Source: Paracoccaceae bacterium (GTDB lineage: Bacteria > Pseudomonadota > Alphaproteobacteria > Rhodobacterales > Rhodobacteraceae). Taken from it: a DNA stretch of 59,265 bases. This document shows positions 1-8,641 of the stretch, in pieces; the first letter of the stretch is position 1, and the number at the start of each line of letters is the position of its first letter. A program made the position numbers and the translations under genes. The stretch spans positions 1 through 59,265 of the forward strand of contig JAQWQJ010000058.1 in the NCBI GenBank assembly GCA_029244725.1, in the 5' to 3' direction. The notes beneath the pieces were generated by a model. The model was not told the DNA's origin. It made no database searches and was given only the letters and a program-made list of their open reading frames with translations.

Positions 1-2
1 CA

Positions 3-1202
3 CATAAACTGGCCGCAGTTCGAGCCGTGGTTCCGGCAACAAAATGCTCGACCAGGCGACCCTGTTTATACTTACTTAAGCGACTCTTCCGCATGCTTCC
101 CATGATAACACCTTTTTCGCGTTATCTGGGTCAGCCCCAAGCGTTAATCGAACGCCTATCCAAGTTGACCTACCCAAAGCCCCTCTTGGAAATCCTCCTC
201 GTCGTTGAAGAAAACGACCACGCAACACGGGCAGCGGTTCGAGACACCCATTTACCAGCGTGGATGAAGCCGATTTACGTACCCGAAGGCCACCCCAAGA
301 CAAAGCCAAGGGCGTTAAATCACGCCTATAAGTTTTGTAGCGGGGACATCATAGGTATTTACGACGCCGAAGACATGCCTGCTCGGGATCAAATTGAACG
401 TGTCATTGAGAAGTTCAAATCCTCGGGTCCAGACGTTGCTTGTGTCCAAGGTATTCTGCAGTTCTACAACCCACGCCAAAACTGGTTGGCGCGTTGTTTT
501 ACCATGGATTATGCGGGTTGGTTTCGGATCATCCTTCCAGGTTTGGCGAAGCTCGGTCTTCCTGTTCCATTGGGCGGCACGACGCTGTTTCTTAAGCGCG
601 ATGTCATCGATCTTATGCACGGTTGGGATGCCTACAACGTTACCGAAGACGCTGATCTGGGGCTTCGTATCGGTCGTGCCGGCTATCGAACGCTTTTGGT
701 GGACAGCATCACTGGAGAAGAGGCCAATTGCCATGGTTGGCGCTGGATCAGGCAGCGCTCGCGTTGGATAAAGGGTTACATGGTCACTTATTGGTCCCAT
801 ATGCGAACGCCACTACAGCTTCGAAGGGATCTCGGGAACTGTGGGTTCCTTGCGTTTCAAGTTCTATTCTTGGGGACAATTCTACACTTTATGACCGCGC
901 CAATTCTTTGGTCATTCTGGTTGGTTTATTTCGGCGTGGATCATTCGTTTTTTAACGCTGTTCCAGACAGCCTAGTGGCCGTCACCGCGTATGCATTCCT
1001 CGCGGTTGAGATTTTGGGTATGGTCATACTCGGGCTGGCCTGCATCCGTGCAGATCGGCGTTTTCTAATCCCATGGTTACCAACTATGAGTATCTACTTT
1101 CTGCTTGCCGTCCCTGCAGGAATAAAGGCGCTGTGGGAGTTCTGTCGTGCGCCCGTGTTTTGGGACAAAACTGATCACGGGCATTCTTTAAAGTCAGACT
1201 AA
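3..1202 (+). CDS. Family 2 glycosyltransferase, 5' end missing and probably damaged
   Basis: Processive-type GT2 membrane glycosyltransferase that would transfer a sugar from a nucleotide donor at the inner membrane. Visible motifs are the substrate-binding YDAEDMP (D-x-D-like, near 360-380), a TEDADLGLR acceptor motif (near 643-667) and a QRSRW (Q/RxxRW) motif (near 753-770), followed by several hydrophobic C-terminal segments. The frame is open to the left window edge; a GTG at 27 is possible but the family has more N-terminal sequence. The beginning of the GT-A domain is abnormal: bases 104-138 are a copy of a palindromic repeat, encoding TPFSRYLGQP where homologues run straight into ALIERLSKLTYPK. 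Another frame (start at 1) reads PGDPVYTYL near 55-78, resembling the segment expected before the domain, so a frameshift near 78-95 is likely. It overlaps the gntR stop by 4 nt. It may be a pseudogene. Confidence 0.7.
   Translation, partial: HKLAAVRAVVPATKCSTRRPCLYLLKRLFRMLPMITPFSRYLGQPQALIERLSKLTYPKPLLEILLVVEENDHATRAAVRDTHLPAWMKPIYVPEGHPKTKPRALNHAYKFCSGDIIGIYDAEDMPARDQIERVIEKFKSSGPDVACVQGILQFYNPRQNWLARCFTMDYAGWFRIILPGLAKLGLPVPLGGTTLFLKRDVIDLMHGWDAYNVTEDADLGLRIGRAGYRTLLVDSITGEEANCHGWRWIRQRSRWIKGYMVTYWSHMRTPLQLRRDLGNCGFLAFQVLFLGTILHFMTAPILWSFWLVYFGVDHSFFNAVPDSLVAVTAYAFLAVEILGMVILGLACIRADRRFLIPWLPTMSIYFLLAVPAGIKALWEFCRAPVFWDKTDHGHSLKSD
104..138. repeat. Copy of a palindromic repeat inside the glycosyltransferase gene
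   Basis: These 35 bases are identical to the reverse complement of 22819-22853. They comprise the inner 6 bases of one arm (GATAAC), the 11-nt loop ACCTTTTTCGC and one full 18-base arm ending GGGTCAGCCCC. The other arm's outer part is degenerate, with CCCAT before GATAAC. The copy keeps the downstream reading frame open and contributes about 11 residues. Identity is seen directly; insertion as a mobile palindrome is inferred. Confidence 0.85.
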
Positions 1203-1846
1203 AGCGAGTCTCGTTCAGCCTCGGCCTTTAAACGTGTGACAAAAGCCTTTGAAATGTGGGCTTTCAGAGCGGAATAAGCCGCGTCTCCGTCCGAGTTTTC
1301 AATCGCTGTGACGATTTGATTGTGTTCTTCCATCGCTGTTTCGCCCCGCCCTTCAGCAGCGAGCGTCGTCGTGGCCATAAGTGCCATGGTGCGATAAACC
1401 AAATCAAGTTGCTGCACGAGGTATCGGTTGTGGGACGCAAGGTGGATCATCTTGTGAAACCGTCGGTTTGTTCGTGCCAACGCAGCTGGGTTGCCAACAT
1501 GCTTTTGATCTTCTTCAACCATTTCTCGTAGGATGTTTTTTTCCTCGATGGTTGCATGTGTTGCTGCCAACCTTGCTGCCAACGCCTCAAGTTCCGAGCG
1601 AACAACATATAACTCAGAAAGCTGATTGTGATCCAGCGCTGCCACAATCAAGCTGCGGCCATCACGTGTCAAAAGCGACTGTGTTTCCAGACGCTGTAAA
1701 GCCTCGCGGATAGGCGTGCGAGATACACCAAAGCGTTCAGCCAGATCGCTTTCAACCAACCTGTCGCCGGGCTTATAGGTCCCAACGTCAATTGCCTCAA
1801 GTATCAGCGTGTAGGCATCTTTTTGGTTAGGCCTATTTTCACCCAT
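1199..1846 (-). CDS. GntR-family transcriptional regulator, FadR/FCD subfamily
   Basis: DNA-binding regulator of 215 residues. The N-terminal winged helix-turn-helix (about 8-75) has the GntR pattern ending VSRTPIREALQRLE. The C-terminal helical FCD ligand-binding domain (about 80-205) has the expected His-rich helices (RRFHKMIHLASHNR). FCD regulators usually respond to small carboxylic acids; the effector cannot be read from the sequence. It is divergent from the nucleotidase gene, with about 100 bp between them carrying three CTTGAT/ATCAAG hexamers that may be its operator. Its 3' end overlaps the converging glycosyltransferase gene by 4 nt. The family is clear; the target is unknown. Confidence 0.9.
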   Translation of the reverse strand: MGENRPNQKDAYTLILEAIDVGTYKPGDRLVESDLAERFGVSRTPIREALQRLETQSLLTRDGRSLIVAALDHNQLSELYVVRSELEALAARLAATHATIEEKNILREMVEEDQKHVGNPAALARTNRRFHKMIHLASHNRYLVQQLDLVYRTMALMATTTLAAEGRGETAMEEHNQIVTAIENSDGDAAYSALKAHISKAFVTRLKAEAERDSL

Positions 1847-1898
1847 AATCGCGCTTCCCTGTTCGTTTGAGCGACACTAAGGCGTTGAACGCATGGCA

Positions 1899-1932
1899 AT
1901 CAAGTCTTTGCCCTTGATAAAGAACACTTGAT
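1899..1932. promoter_or_regulatory. Candidate operator in the gntR/nucleotidase divergent promoter
   Basis: ATCAAG at 1899-1904 forms an inverted pair with CTTGAT at 1913-1918, and CTTGAT recurs at 1927-1932, exactly 14 bp on. The cluster lies between the two divergent starts. Autoregulation by the GntR protein is inference; a match by chance to A/T-rich promoter DNA is possible. Confidence 0.3.
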
Positions 1933-1949
1933 CGCAATAGCGTGCGCAC

Positions 1950-2594
1950 ATGCCACGCAACGCGTTTTCACATGTCGAGTATTGGGTCTTTGATCTCGAC
2001 AATACCCTTTACCCGCCGTCGGTTCGTTTGTTCGATCAAATCGAAGTGCGTATGACGAAATACGTGGCAGAGTCGCTTGGCGTACCCCACGCTGAAGCAG
2101 ACCGAATGCGCCTAAACTACTGGCAACAATATGGAACGACGCTGGCTGGTCTTATGCGCGAGCATGACGTTGATCCAACGCCGTATTTGACGACGGTTCA
2201 TGACATCGACATGTCCGCGCTTCAGATCGACCGACACCTTGCTGATCAGATAAGTGCACTACCGGGACGTAAAATTGTTTACACGAATGGCACCGCGCCA
2301 TACGCGCAGCGCGTGCTTGAAGGACGCGGTCTAGGATCGACATTTGACGCGGTATACGGCGTAGAAAATGCAAATTTTCTTCCAAAACCAGAACGACGAG
2401 CATTTGAGACTATTTTCGCAATAGATGGCCTAGCAACCCAAAAAGCCGCCATGTTTGAGGACGAACATCGAAACCTTCAGGCCCCTCACGCGATGGGCAT
2501 GAAAACGGTGCATGTCGCAAAAGATTCGATTGATGCAGATCACATCCATCATCATACAGATGATCTATCAGCTTTTCTTGATCGCTTGCTGTAA
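1950..2594 (+). CDS. Pyrimidine 5'-nucleotidase, HAD superfamily
   Basis: HAD phosphatase of the pyrimidine 5'-nucleotidase (YjjG/SDT1-like) group, 214 residues, dephosphorylating UMP/CMP-type nucleotides or analogues in the cytosol. Motif I is FDLDNTLYPP (nucleophile D15, acid/base D17). Motif II is the YTNGT near residue 110, motif III is the KP of FLPKPERRAF, and motif IV is the MFEDEHRN acidic pair. The helical cap lies between motifs I and II. Start at ATG 1950 is chosen because homologues begin MPR.AF.HV..WVFDLDNTL, although the ribosome-binding site is weak. It is followed 49 nt later by the UbiH-like gene on the same strand. Confidence 0.85.
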   Translation: MPRNAFSHVEYWVFDLDNTLYPPSVRLFDQIEVRMTKYVAESLGVPHAEADRMRLNYWQQYGTTLAGLMREHDVDPTPYLTTVHDIDMSALQIDRHLADQISALPGRKIVYTNGTAPYAQRVLEGRGLGSTFDAVYGVENANFLPKPERRAFETIFAIDGLATQKAAMFEDEHRNLQAPHAMGMKTVHVAKDSIDADHIHHHTDDLSAFLDRLL

Positions 2595-2643
2595 CTAAAA
2601 GATTTGGGACCAGCGGATTTCTGATGATTGGGACATACAATAA

Positions 2644-3855
2644 ATGACACTATCCAATAGCAGCAAAGCGGACATTTTGGTCTCTGGCGGTGGTATCGCT
2701 GGCCTTACGGCCGCCGCCGCATTTGGGTCAAAGGGTTTTGATGTTGTATGTGTGGACCCAACTCCTCCGATCATTGAACGGGATGCTGCAGGGGCGGATC
2801 TACGAACAACCGCCTTTTTGCAACCCTCGCAGGCATTATTGGCCAACATCGGCCTTTGGGAGGTTTTTGCACCTTACGCCGCCGCCCTTAAAACGATGCG
2901 GATCGTTGATGCAGGCGGAACGGTTGCCGAGCCACGTCTAATCAAGGAATTCCACGCCAACGAAATTTCTGAGAACCCCTTTGGGTGGAACCTACCGAAT
3001 TGGCTTTTACGCCGCGAACTGCTGGCGTTTATCAAGCATTTACCCAACGTTGATTTTCGTCAAGGCGTTGGATCAAAATCGCTGTTCACCCGCACAAACG
3101 AAGCGCGCGTTGCGCTGACTGACGGATCGCAGGTACGGTGCAAATTGGTCGTCGCTGCAGATGGGCGAAACTCTCTTATCCGCGAGGCTGCGGGGATCGA
3201 TGTCAAAACCTTGCGATACGGGCAAAAGGCGCTAGCCTTTGCAGTGACCCACCCGAAACCACACGAAAATGTCTCAACCGAAATTCACCGCTCAGGGGGG
3301 CCGTTCACGCTGGTTCCACTTCCTGATTACAACGGTCTGAATTCCTCGGCGATCGTGTGGATGGAAACCGGTGCCGAGGTGGATCGCCTTGCGAACCTGC
3401 CGACCGAGGATTTCCAGTCTGAAATGAACACACGCTCATGCGAGCTGTTTGGCCCGTTGACCCTTGCGTCCCGCCGGACAGTTTGGCCGATCATCAGTCA
3501 AGTTGCACAGCGCATGACGGCCGAGCGTGTCGCACTTCTGGCCGAGGCCGCGCATGTCGTTCCGCCGATTGGCGCGCAGGGCCTGAACATGAGCCTTGGC
3601 GACCTGCGCACGCTTCTTGATCTTGCCGACAATGATCGCAACGGGCTTGGTAGCCAGCACATGTTGGACACCTATCACAAGTGTCGTCACACCGAGGTTC
3701 AGACCCGTGTGAAGGGCATCGACTTGTTGAACAGGGCGTCTATGGCGCAGAAGCAAGCGCTGCGCGACGTGCGCGCAACCGGATTGAACGCTCTTTATTC
3801 GTTGGCTCCGGTGCGCAAAACGCTGATGCAGATGGGATTAGGTGTGAAGGGTTAA
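2644..3855 (+). CDS. UbiH/UbiF/VisC-family FAD-dependent monooxygenase
   Basis: Class A flavoprotein hydroxylase (403 residues) of the kind that hydroxylates the ubiquinone ring at the membrane. The N-terminal Rossmann motif GGGIAGL (about 16-22), the DG motif VAADGRNS (about 175) and the second FAD segment AEAAHVVPPIGAQGLN (about 300) are present. In that last segment the common GDAAH is AEAAH, a conservative change I believe is frequent in alphaproteobacterial homologues. It follows the nucleotidase on the same strand and converges with the aminotransferase gene, ending 4 nt before it. Which ring position it oxidises cannot be decided here, so no symbol is given. Confidence 0.82.
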   Translation: MTLSNSSKADILVSGGGIAGLTAAAAFGSKGFDVVCVDPTPPIIERDAAGADLRTTAFLQPSQALLANIGLWEVFAPYAAALKTMRIVDAGGTVAEPRLIKEFHANEISENPFGWNLPNWLLRRELLAFIKHLPNVDFRQGVGSKSLFTRTNEARVALTDGSQVRCKLVVAADGRNSLIREAAGIDVKTLRYGQKALAFAVTHPKPHENVSTEIHRSGGPFTLVPLPDYNGLNSSAIVWMETGAEVDRLANLPTEDFQSEMNTRSCELFGPLTLASRRTVWPIISQVAQRMTAERVALLAEAAHVVPPIGAQGLNMSLGDLRTLLDLADNDRNGLGSQHMLDTYHKCRHTEVQTRVKGIDLLNRASMAQKQALRDVRATGLNALYSLAPVRKTLMQMGLGVKG

Positions 3856-3859
3856 TGCC

Positions 3860-4987
3860 CTATAGCACCTTGTCGAGAATAGTCTTTAGGCGGCCAATTG
3901 CACCGTCGACGTCATAAAGCTTGTCTAGGCCAAACAATCCCAAACGGAATGTACAAAACCCTTCTGGTTCATCACATTGCAATGGAACGCCTGCAGCGAT
4001 TTGCATACCTTCGGCAGCGAATTTGCTTCCGTTTTGGATCGCGGGATCGTCAGTGTAGCTGACCACCACACCGGGTGCGCCAAAACCGTCGGCAGCAACG
4101 GATTTTATACCTTTTTCAGCCAACAAAGCGCGTACGCCATTGCCCAAAGCCCATTGCGCTTCCTTAAGTTTATCAAAACCATAGTCGCGGGTTTCCAGCA
4201 TCGTATCGCGGAATGCCTTTAGTGCGTCAGTCGGCATCGTCGCGTGGTATGCATGACCGCCACCCTCATAAGCTTCCATAATTGTGCGCCACTTTTTCAG
4301 GTCGACTGCAAAGCTGCTGCTGGTCGTTTCAGCCAAACGTGCTACCGCGCGTTCGCTCATCATAACCAGACCAGCGGAAGGCGATGCAGACCAGCCCTTT
4401 TGCGGGGCAGATATCAAAACGTCGACACCCGTCGCCTGCATATCAACCCAAACCGTACCCGAAGCGATGCAATCAAGAACCATGATCGCATCAACTTCGT
4501 GTGCCGCGTCTGCGAGGGCTTTGATGTAGTCATCTGGCAAAATCAAACCGGCAGCGGTTTCAACATGCGGGGCAAACACCACGTCAGGCTTTGACTCGCG
4601 AATTTTTGCGACCACGTCTTCAATCGTTGCAGGCGCGAAAGGGGTTTTCGGATCGTTACCGTTCTGACGCGCCTTACAGACCGTCACTTCAGAGGCGAAC
4701 CCTCCGGCATCAAAAATCTGGCTCCAACGGAACGAAAAGAAACCGTTACGAACAACAAGCGCATGCGCACCGCTGGCAAATTGGCGGGCAACCGCCTCCA
4801 TCGCATAGGTTCCGCCACCCGGTACAATGGCAACCGCATCTGCATTGTAGACGCCTTTTAGCATCTCATTGATATCAAGCATCACCTGACGGAACTGCAT
4901 CGACATATGATTGAGAGAACGGTCAGTGAAAACAACCGAATATTCCAGCATTCCGTCTGGATCTACATTGTCTAATAGTGCGGTCAT
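3860..4987 (-). CDS. Class V PLP-dependent aminotransferase (alanine-glyoxylate / AEP-pyruvate type)
   Basis: Fold-type I aminotransferase of 375 residues. Landmarks are the VPGGGTYAMEA phosphate-binding region (about 55-65), the PLP-pyridine aspartate in VLDCIASG (D172) and the Schiff-base lysine in SAPQKGWS (K197). Related enzymes include alanine-glyoxylate and 2-aminoethylphosphonate-pyruvate aminotransferases; no phosphonate genes are near, so substrate is left open. The start is ATG 4987, which has AGGAGA 5 nt upstream; an ATG 21 nt further upstream would place that Shine-Dalgarno inside the gene. The two Lrp/AsnC genes lie just upstream on the same strand and could be co-transcribed or regulate it. 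Confidence 0.85.
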   Translation of the reverse strand: MTALLDNVDPDGMLEYSVVFTDRSLNHMSMQFRQVMLDINEMLKGVYNADAVAIVPGGGTYAMEAVARQFASGAHALVVRNGFFSFRWSQIFDAGGFASEVTVCKARQNGNDPKTPFAPATIEDVVAKIRESKPDVVFAPHVETAAGLILPDDYIKALADAAHEVDAIMVLDCIASGTVWVDMQATGVDVLISAPQKGWSASPSAGLVMMSERAVARLAETTSSSFAVDLKKWRTIMEAYEGGGHAYHATMPTDALKAFRDTMLETRDYGFDKLKEAQWALGNGVRALLAEKGIKSVAADGFGAPGVVVSYTDDPAIQNGSKFAAEGMQIAAGVPLQCDEPEGFCTFRLGLFGLDKLYDVDGAIGRLKTILDKVL

Positions 4988-5066
4988 CGGGATCTCCTGA
5001 GAATACATGTTTTGGACTGCCTAACGAAAGGGCAAGCGAAACGCAAAGTCTACCTTGGTATGCGGT

Positions 5067-5525
5067 TTAGCCTATTGGACCTGGGCGTCGCTCTTCGCTC
5101 AAAAGCACATTGGCCTCGACGTCCCCTGCCCCGGGCAACGTCATGATCCGTCGTCGCAAAACCCGCTCAAAGTCTGATATATCGCGTGCCACGACACGCA
5201 GACGATAATCATAAAGACCCAGCACGTGCTCAATCGATTGAACCTCAGGGATGGCCCCAACAGCGCGTTCAAAATCTTCGATACTGATGTGACCCTTGCG
5301 CGCTAGTTTCACACCCAAAAATACCGTCACCCCAAAACCAAGCTTTTCGGCATTCAATTTTAGACGGCGCCCTTTAATGACACCAGCATCTTGCAGGCGC
5401 TTAATCCGACGCCATGTGGCTGGCTGGGACATTCCCAACTTCCGGCCAACGGCGCTGGCACTTTGGGTGGCATCAGCAACCAGAATGCGTAAAATTTGAC
5501 GGTCGACGTCATCTAGATCGATCAT
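5067..5525 (-). CDS. Lrp/AsnC-family transcriptional regulator (second of a pair)
   Basis: A 152-residue Lrp/AsnC regulator. The N-terminal winged helix (about 3-60) has the family pattern (DDVDRQILRIL, then MSQPATWRRIKRL as recognition helix). The C-terminal RAM/AsnC ligand domain (about 65-140) includes GLYDYRLRVV. Such proteins form octamers that bind amino acids. Its start overlaps the stop of the upstream Lrp gene by 4 nt (ATGA), so the pair is translationally coupled and probably forms hetero-oligomers or arose by duplication. It sits between the aminotransferase and ilvC, pointing to branched-chain amino acid control by context. Confidence 0.9.
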   Translation of the reverse strand: MIDLDDVDRQILRILVADATQSASAVGRKLGMSQPATWRRIKRLQDAGVIKGRRLKLNAEKLGFGVTVFLGVKLARKGHISIEDFERAVGAIPEVQSIEHVLGLYDYRLRVVARDISDFERVLRRRIMTLPGAGDVEANVLLSEERRPGPIG

Positions 5526-5977
5526 AGCGGCAATCCATCATCCGACTTAATACGCGAAATGTGCATCAAGGCTTCGATATCGGCGATATGGGGAAGCGTC
5601 AGAATTCGCGCGCGGTAAAGTTCTTGATAGTGCGACATGTCGCGCGCAATCACCGAAAGGCGCACGTCTACGCGACCAAGGAACGTTTGGATCTCGATAA
5701 CTTCGGGCACTTCGCGACTGGCAGCCTGAAACTCATCGAACGCCCTTGGCTGGGTTTTATCCAGTGTTACACGCAACGAAACTTCAACTGCATAACCCAA
5801 GTCCTGCCAGTCGATAAGCGCTTCTTGGCCTTGGATCACATCCGCTTCCTGCATTTTTTCAATCCGCCGCCAGCATTTTGCGGACGTCATACGACAACGC
5901 TCAGCCAGTTCCGCAGAACTAAGCGAGGGATCGGCTTGCAAGTGACGCAAAATGCGTCTGTCTAATTCATCAAGCAT
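5522..5977 (-). CDS. Lrp/AsnC-family transcriptional regulator (first of a pair)
   Basis: A 151-residue Lrp/AsnC protein with an N-terminal winged helix (LDELDRRILRHL, recognition helix MTSAKCWRRIEKM) and a C-terminal ligand domain (GRVDVRLSVIARDM). It is paralogous to its downstream neighbour, with the same length, architecture and W-R-R-I-x-x-M/L signature, though clearly diverged. It is transcribed away from ilvC, whose start is about 130 bp away, and that interval contains a 21-bp inverted repeat. Control of ilvC and of its own operon is inferred from the arrangement; the ligand is unknown. Confidence 0.9.
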   Translation of the reverse strand: MLDELDRRILRHLQADPSLSSAELAERCRMTSAKCWRRIEKMQEADVIQGQEALIDWQDLGYAVEVSLRVTLDKTQPRAFDEFQAASREVPEVIEIQTFLGRVDVRLSVIARDMSHYQELYRARILTLPHIADIEALMHISRIKSDDGLPL

Positions 5978-5979
5978 GA

Positions 5980-7131
<1,152 letters not shown>

Positions 7132-7175
7132 GCTAGTTCGATTCATCCATATCACCCCATTTCGGGGTGAGCATA

Positions 7176-7205
7176 AACGGCTCTGACATTTGTCAGGGCC
7201 GTTTT
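7176..7205 (+). terminator. Rho-independent terminator after ilvC
   Basis: AACGGCTCTGACA and TGTCAGGGCCGTT form a 13-bp stem with one G-U pair and a 2-base apex (effectively a slightly larger loop), followed by a short T run. It lies 45 nt after the ilvC stop. Confidence 0.75.
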
Positions 7206-7278
7206 ACATTGGGAAGTCAAAATACTTTGGCACATTGGGCAAACCTGTTACCGTCACGGGCAGAAATAGGAGATTACA

Positions 7279-7740
7279 ATGTCATTTGAAAAGAAATCTC
7301 TACCCGCTCAATCCTACATTTACGTTGAGCGCGAAGTCCCCTACGGCCCAGAAATTGGCGCTGCAATGGGGTCAGCCTTTGCAGAGATATTTGGGTTTGT
7401 TGGGCAAAATGGCCTGACACCGCTTGCGATGCCGATGTCGGTCTATACTGGCATGGATCCTGAGATTTTGCGCTTTCAAGGCGGCGTTATCGTTTCGGCT
7501 GAAGACGCGGCAAAGGCCAACGGCAACATCAAAGCAGGTGAACTACCCCAAGGCGACGCGATAACGATCACCCACGTTGGTCCTTACGAAAATCTCGGCG
7601 ACACGCATAAAGCGATGTGGGCTCATATAGCGGAAAATGGAATGGAGGCCGGCATGCCGATCTGGGAAATCTATGTAGATGATCCAGAAAAAGTCGCGCC
7701 GGAAAGCGTGCGAACTGAGATTTATTGCGCACTCAAATAA
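7279..7740 (+). CDS. GyrI-like small-molecule-binding domain protein
   Basis: A 153-residue stand-alone GyrI-like/AraC effector-binding (SHV-type) domain. The pattern is visible in the N-terminal IYVEREVPYGPEIG strand-helix, the PMSVYTG loop and the late GPYENLGDTHKAMW...WEIYVDDPE segment, which carries the conserved glutamates. There is no DNA-binding domain, so it is probably a ligand-binding or hydrolase-like protein of the cytosol rather than a regulator. The ATG has AGGAG 7 nt upstream. It converges with the SRPBCC/ArsR pair, with a symmetric hairpin between. The domain call is good; the biological role is not known. Confidence 0.75.
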   Translation: MSFEKKSLPAQSYIYVEREVPYGPEIGAAMGSAFAEIFGFVGQNGLTPLAMPMSVYTGMDPEILRFQGGVIVSAEDAAKANGNIKAGELPQGDAITITHVGPYENLGDTHKAMWAHIAENGMEAGMPIWEIYVDDPEKVAPESVRTEIYCALK

Positions 7741-7746
7741 AAGTTA

Positions 7747-7767
7747 GGCCCCGATGATTTCGGGGCC
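7747..7767. terminator. Hairpin between converging genes
   Basis: GGCCCCGA and TCGGGGCC pair across a 5-nt loop just after the GyrI-like gene stop and 22 nt after the SRPBCC gene stop. T-richness follows only on the minus strand (ACTTTTATTT), so it probably serves mainly the SRPBCC gene. Confidence 0.55.
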
Positions 7768-7788
7768 ATGCTATAACTGGAAACGGCT

Positions 7789-8244
7789 CTAGGCCGCCTC
7801 GCAGGCTGCTGCATAAAGCTCATCCAGCATCATACCCCAGCCAGAGGTATAACCGGCAATCTTGTCAGCACTTTCGTCGCCCCAGATTTCCCAGCCAGTG
7901 TGGGTCAGTGTGACATTGGTCTTGCCGTCAATGACTTCGAACTCAACATCCACGCGGGTTGGCTTTTCGATATTGGTACCGGGATGCCAACTCATCGCGA
8001 ATTTCGAAAACTGATCGTACTCAAGAACTGTTCCCCATTTGGTGCGTGATCCGTCATGCTTGGTCTCATAGACCTCACCGCCCACTTTCGGCTCTATCGT
8101 CGCGTCCAAGGCTGCTTTGCCATCAGCGACCGAAACCGCATGAGAGGCCAGCGGCCACCATCCACCAATGCGGTTCACAAATACGTTGAAAGCATGCTCA
8201 ACCGAGCAATTCACTGTGACCGATTTCACAATAGACTCTGCCAT
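7789..8244 (-). CDS. SRPBCC/AHSA1-family (START-like) protein
   Basis: A 151-residue Activator of Hsp90 ATPase homologue-1-like domain protein. It has the hydrophobic ligand-cavity fold, recognisable from VEHAFNVFVNRIGGWWPL near the start, the central GGEVYE strand, the WGTVLEYD strand, and the TLTHTGWE segment before the long C-terminal helix. The gene starts 2 nt after the arsR stop, so they form one transcript. ArsR-SRPBCC pairs are common in proteobacteria and often answer to an unknown small molecule. Function beyond ligand binding cannot be assigned. Confidence 0.85.
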   Translation of the reverse strand: MAESIVKSVTVNCSVEHAFNVFVNRIGGWWPLASHAVSVADGKAALDATIEPKVGGEVYETKHDGSRTKWGTVLEYDQFSKFAMSWHPGTNIEKPTRVDVEFEVIDGKTNVTLTHTGWEIWGDESADKIAGYTSGWGMMLDELYAAACEAA

Positions 8245-8246
8245 AG

Positions 8247-8552
8247 CTAGTGATCCTCTTTGTTAGCTTCTTGTGCAAAATTCGAAAGAACATCCGTCCA
8301 GAATTGATCAAAATAAGCGCGCAATTCTTGAAGCCCGTCTTTTCTTATCGCGTAAATTCGCATGTTGCCGGCGGGCTCAGCGCTTACCAAACCGGCATCT
8401 GTTAGCACCTTTAGATGTTGCGAGACGGCAGACCTACTAACGGGCAACCCGTCAGCAATCTGTCCCACCGGCCCACTGCGTGCGGCAATAGTCTCAAAGA
8501 TCTTACGTCGAGTTGGGTCCGCTAGAGCTGTTAGAGAATCTATATTAGCCAT
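8247..8552 (-). CDS. ArsR-family winged-helix regulator
   Basis: A 101-residue ArsR/SmtB-type repressor. The winged helix (about 8-75) has the family start LTALADPTRRKIFETIA, the recognition helix VSRSAVSQHLKVLTDAGLV and a wing with AEPAGNMRIYAI. No cysteine cluster is present, so it is not an obvious metal sensor and belongs to the metal-independent group paired with SRPBCC proteins. It is first in a two-gene operon and likely autoregulates. The start ATG 8552 gives the standard length. Confidence 0.88.
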   Translation of the reverse strand: MANIDSLTALADPTRRKIFETIAARSGPVGQIADGLPVSRSAVSQHLKVLTDAGLVSAEPAGNMRIYAIRKDGLQELRAYFDQFWTDVLSNFAQEANKEDH

Positions 8553-8590
8553 GACTAACGGTAAGTGAGTACTGTTATAGAGTCAACGCA

Positions 8591-8620
8591 CAAAAAAAGG
8601 GGCCGGATAAACCGGCCCCT
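8591..8620 (-). terminator. Rho-independent terminator after the ABC exporter gene
   Basis: On the minus strand AGGGGCCGG and CCGGCCCCT form a 9-bp GC-rich stem with loop TTTAT, followed by seven T. It lies 22 nt past the stop of the ABC transporter gene and before the arsR promoter. Confidence 0.88.
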
Positions 8621-8641
8621 TCTCGAATTCGTTTTCAACAA

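Noticed and set aside
3860-4987. Phosphonate-metabolism gene (phnW)
   Set aside because: Class V aminotransferases of this type include PhnW, but no phnX, phnA or transport gene is near, so the specific name is not justified.
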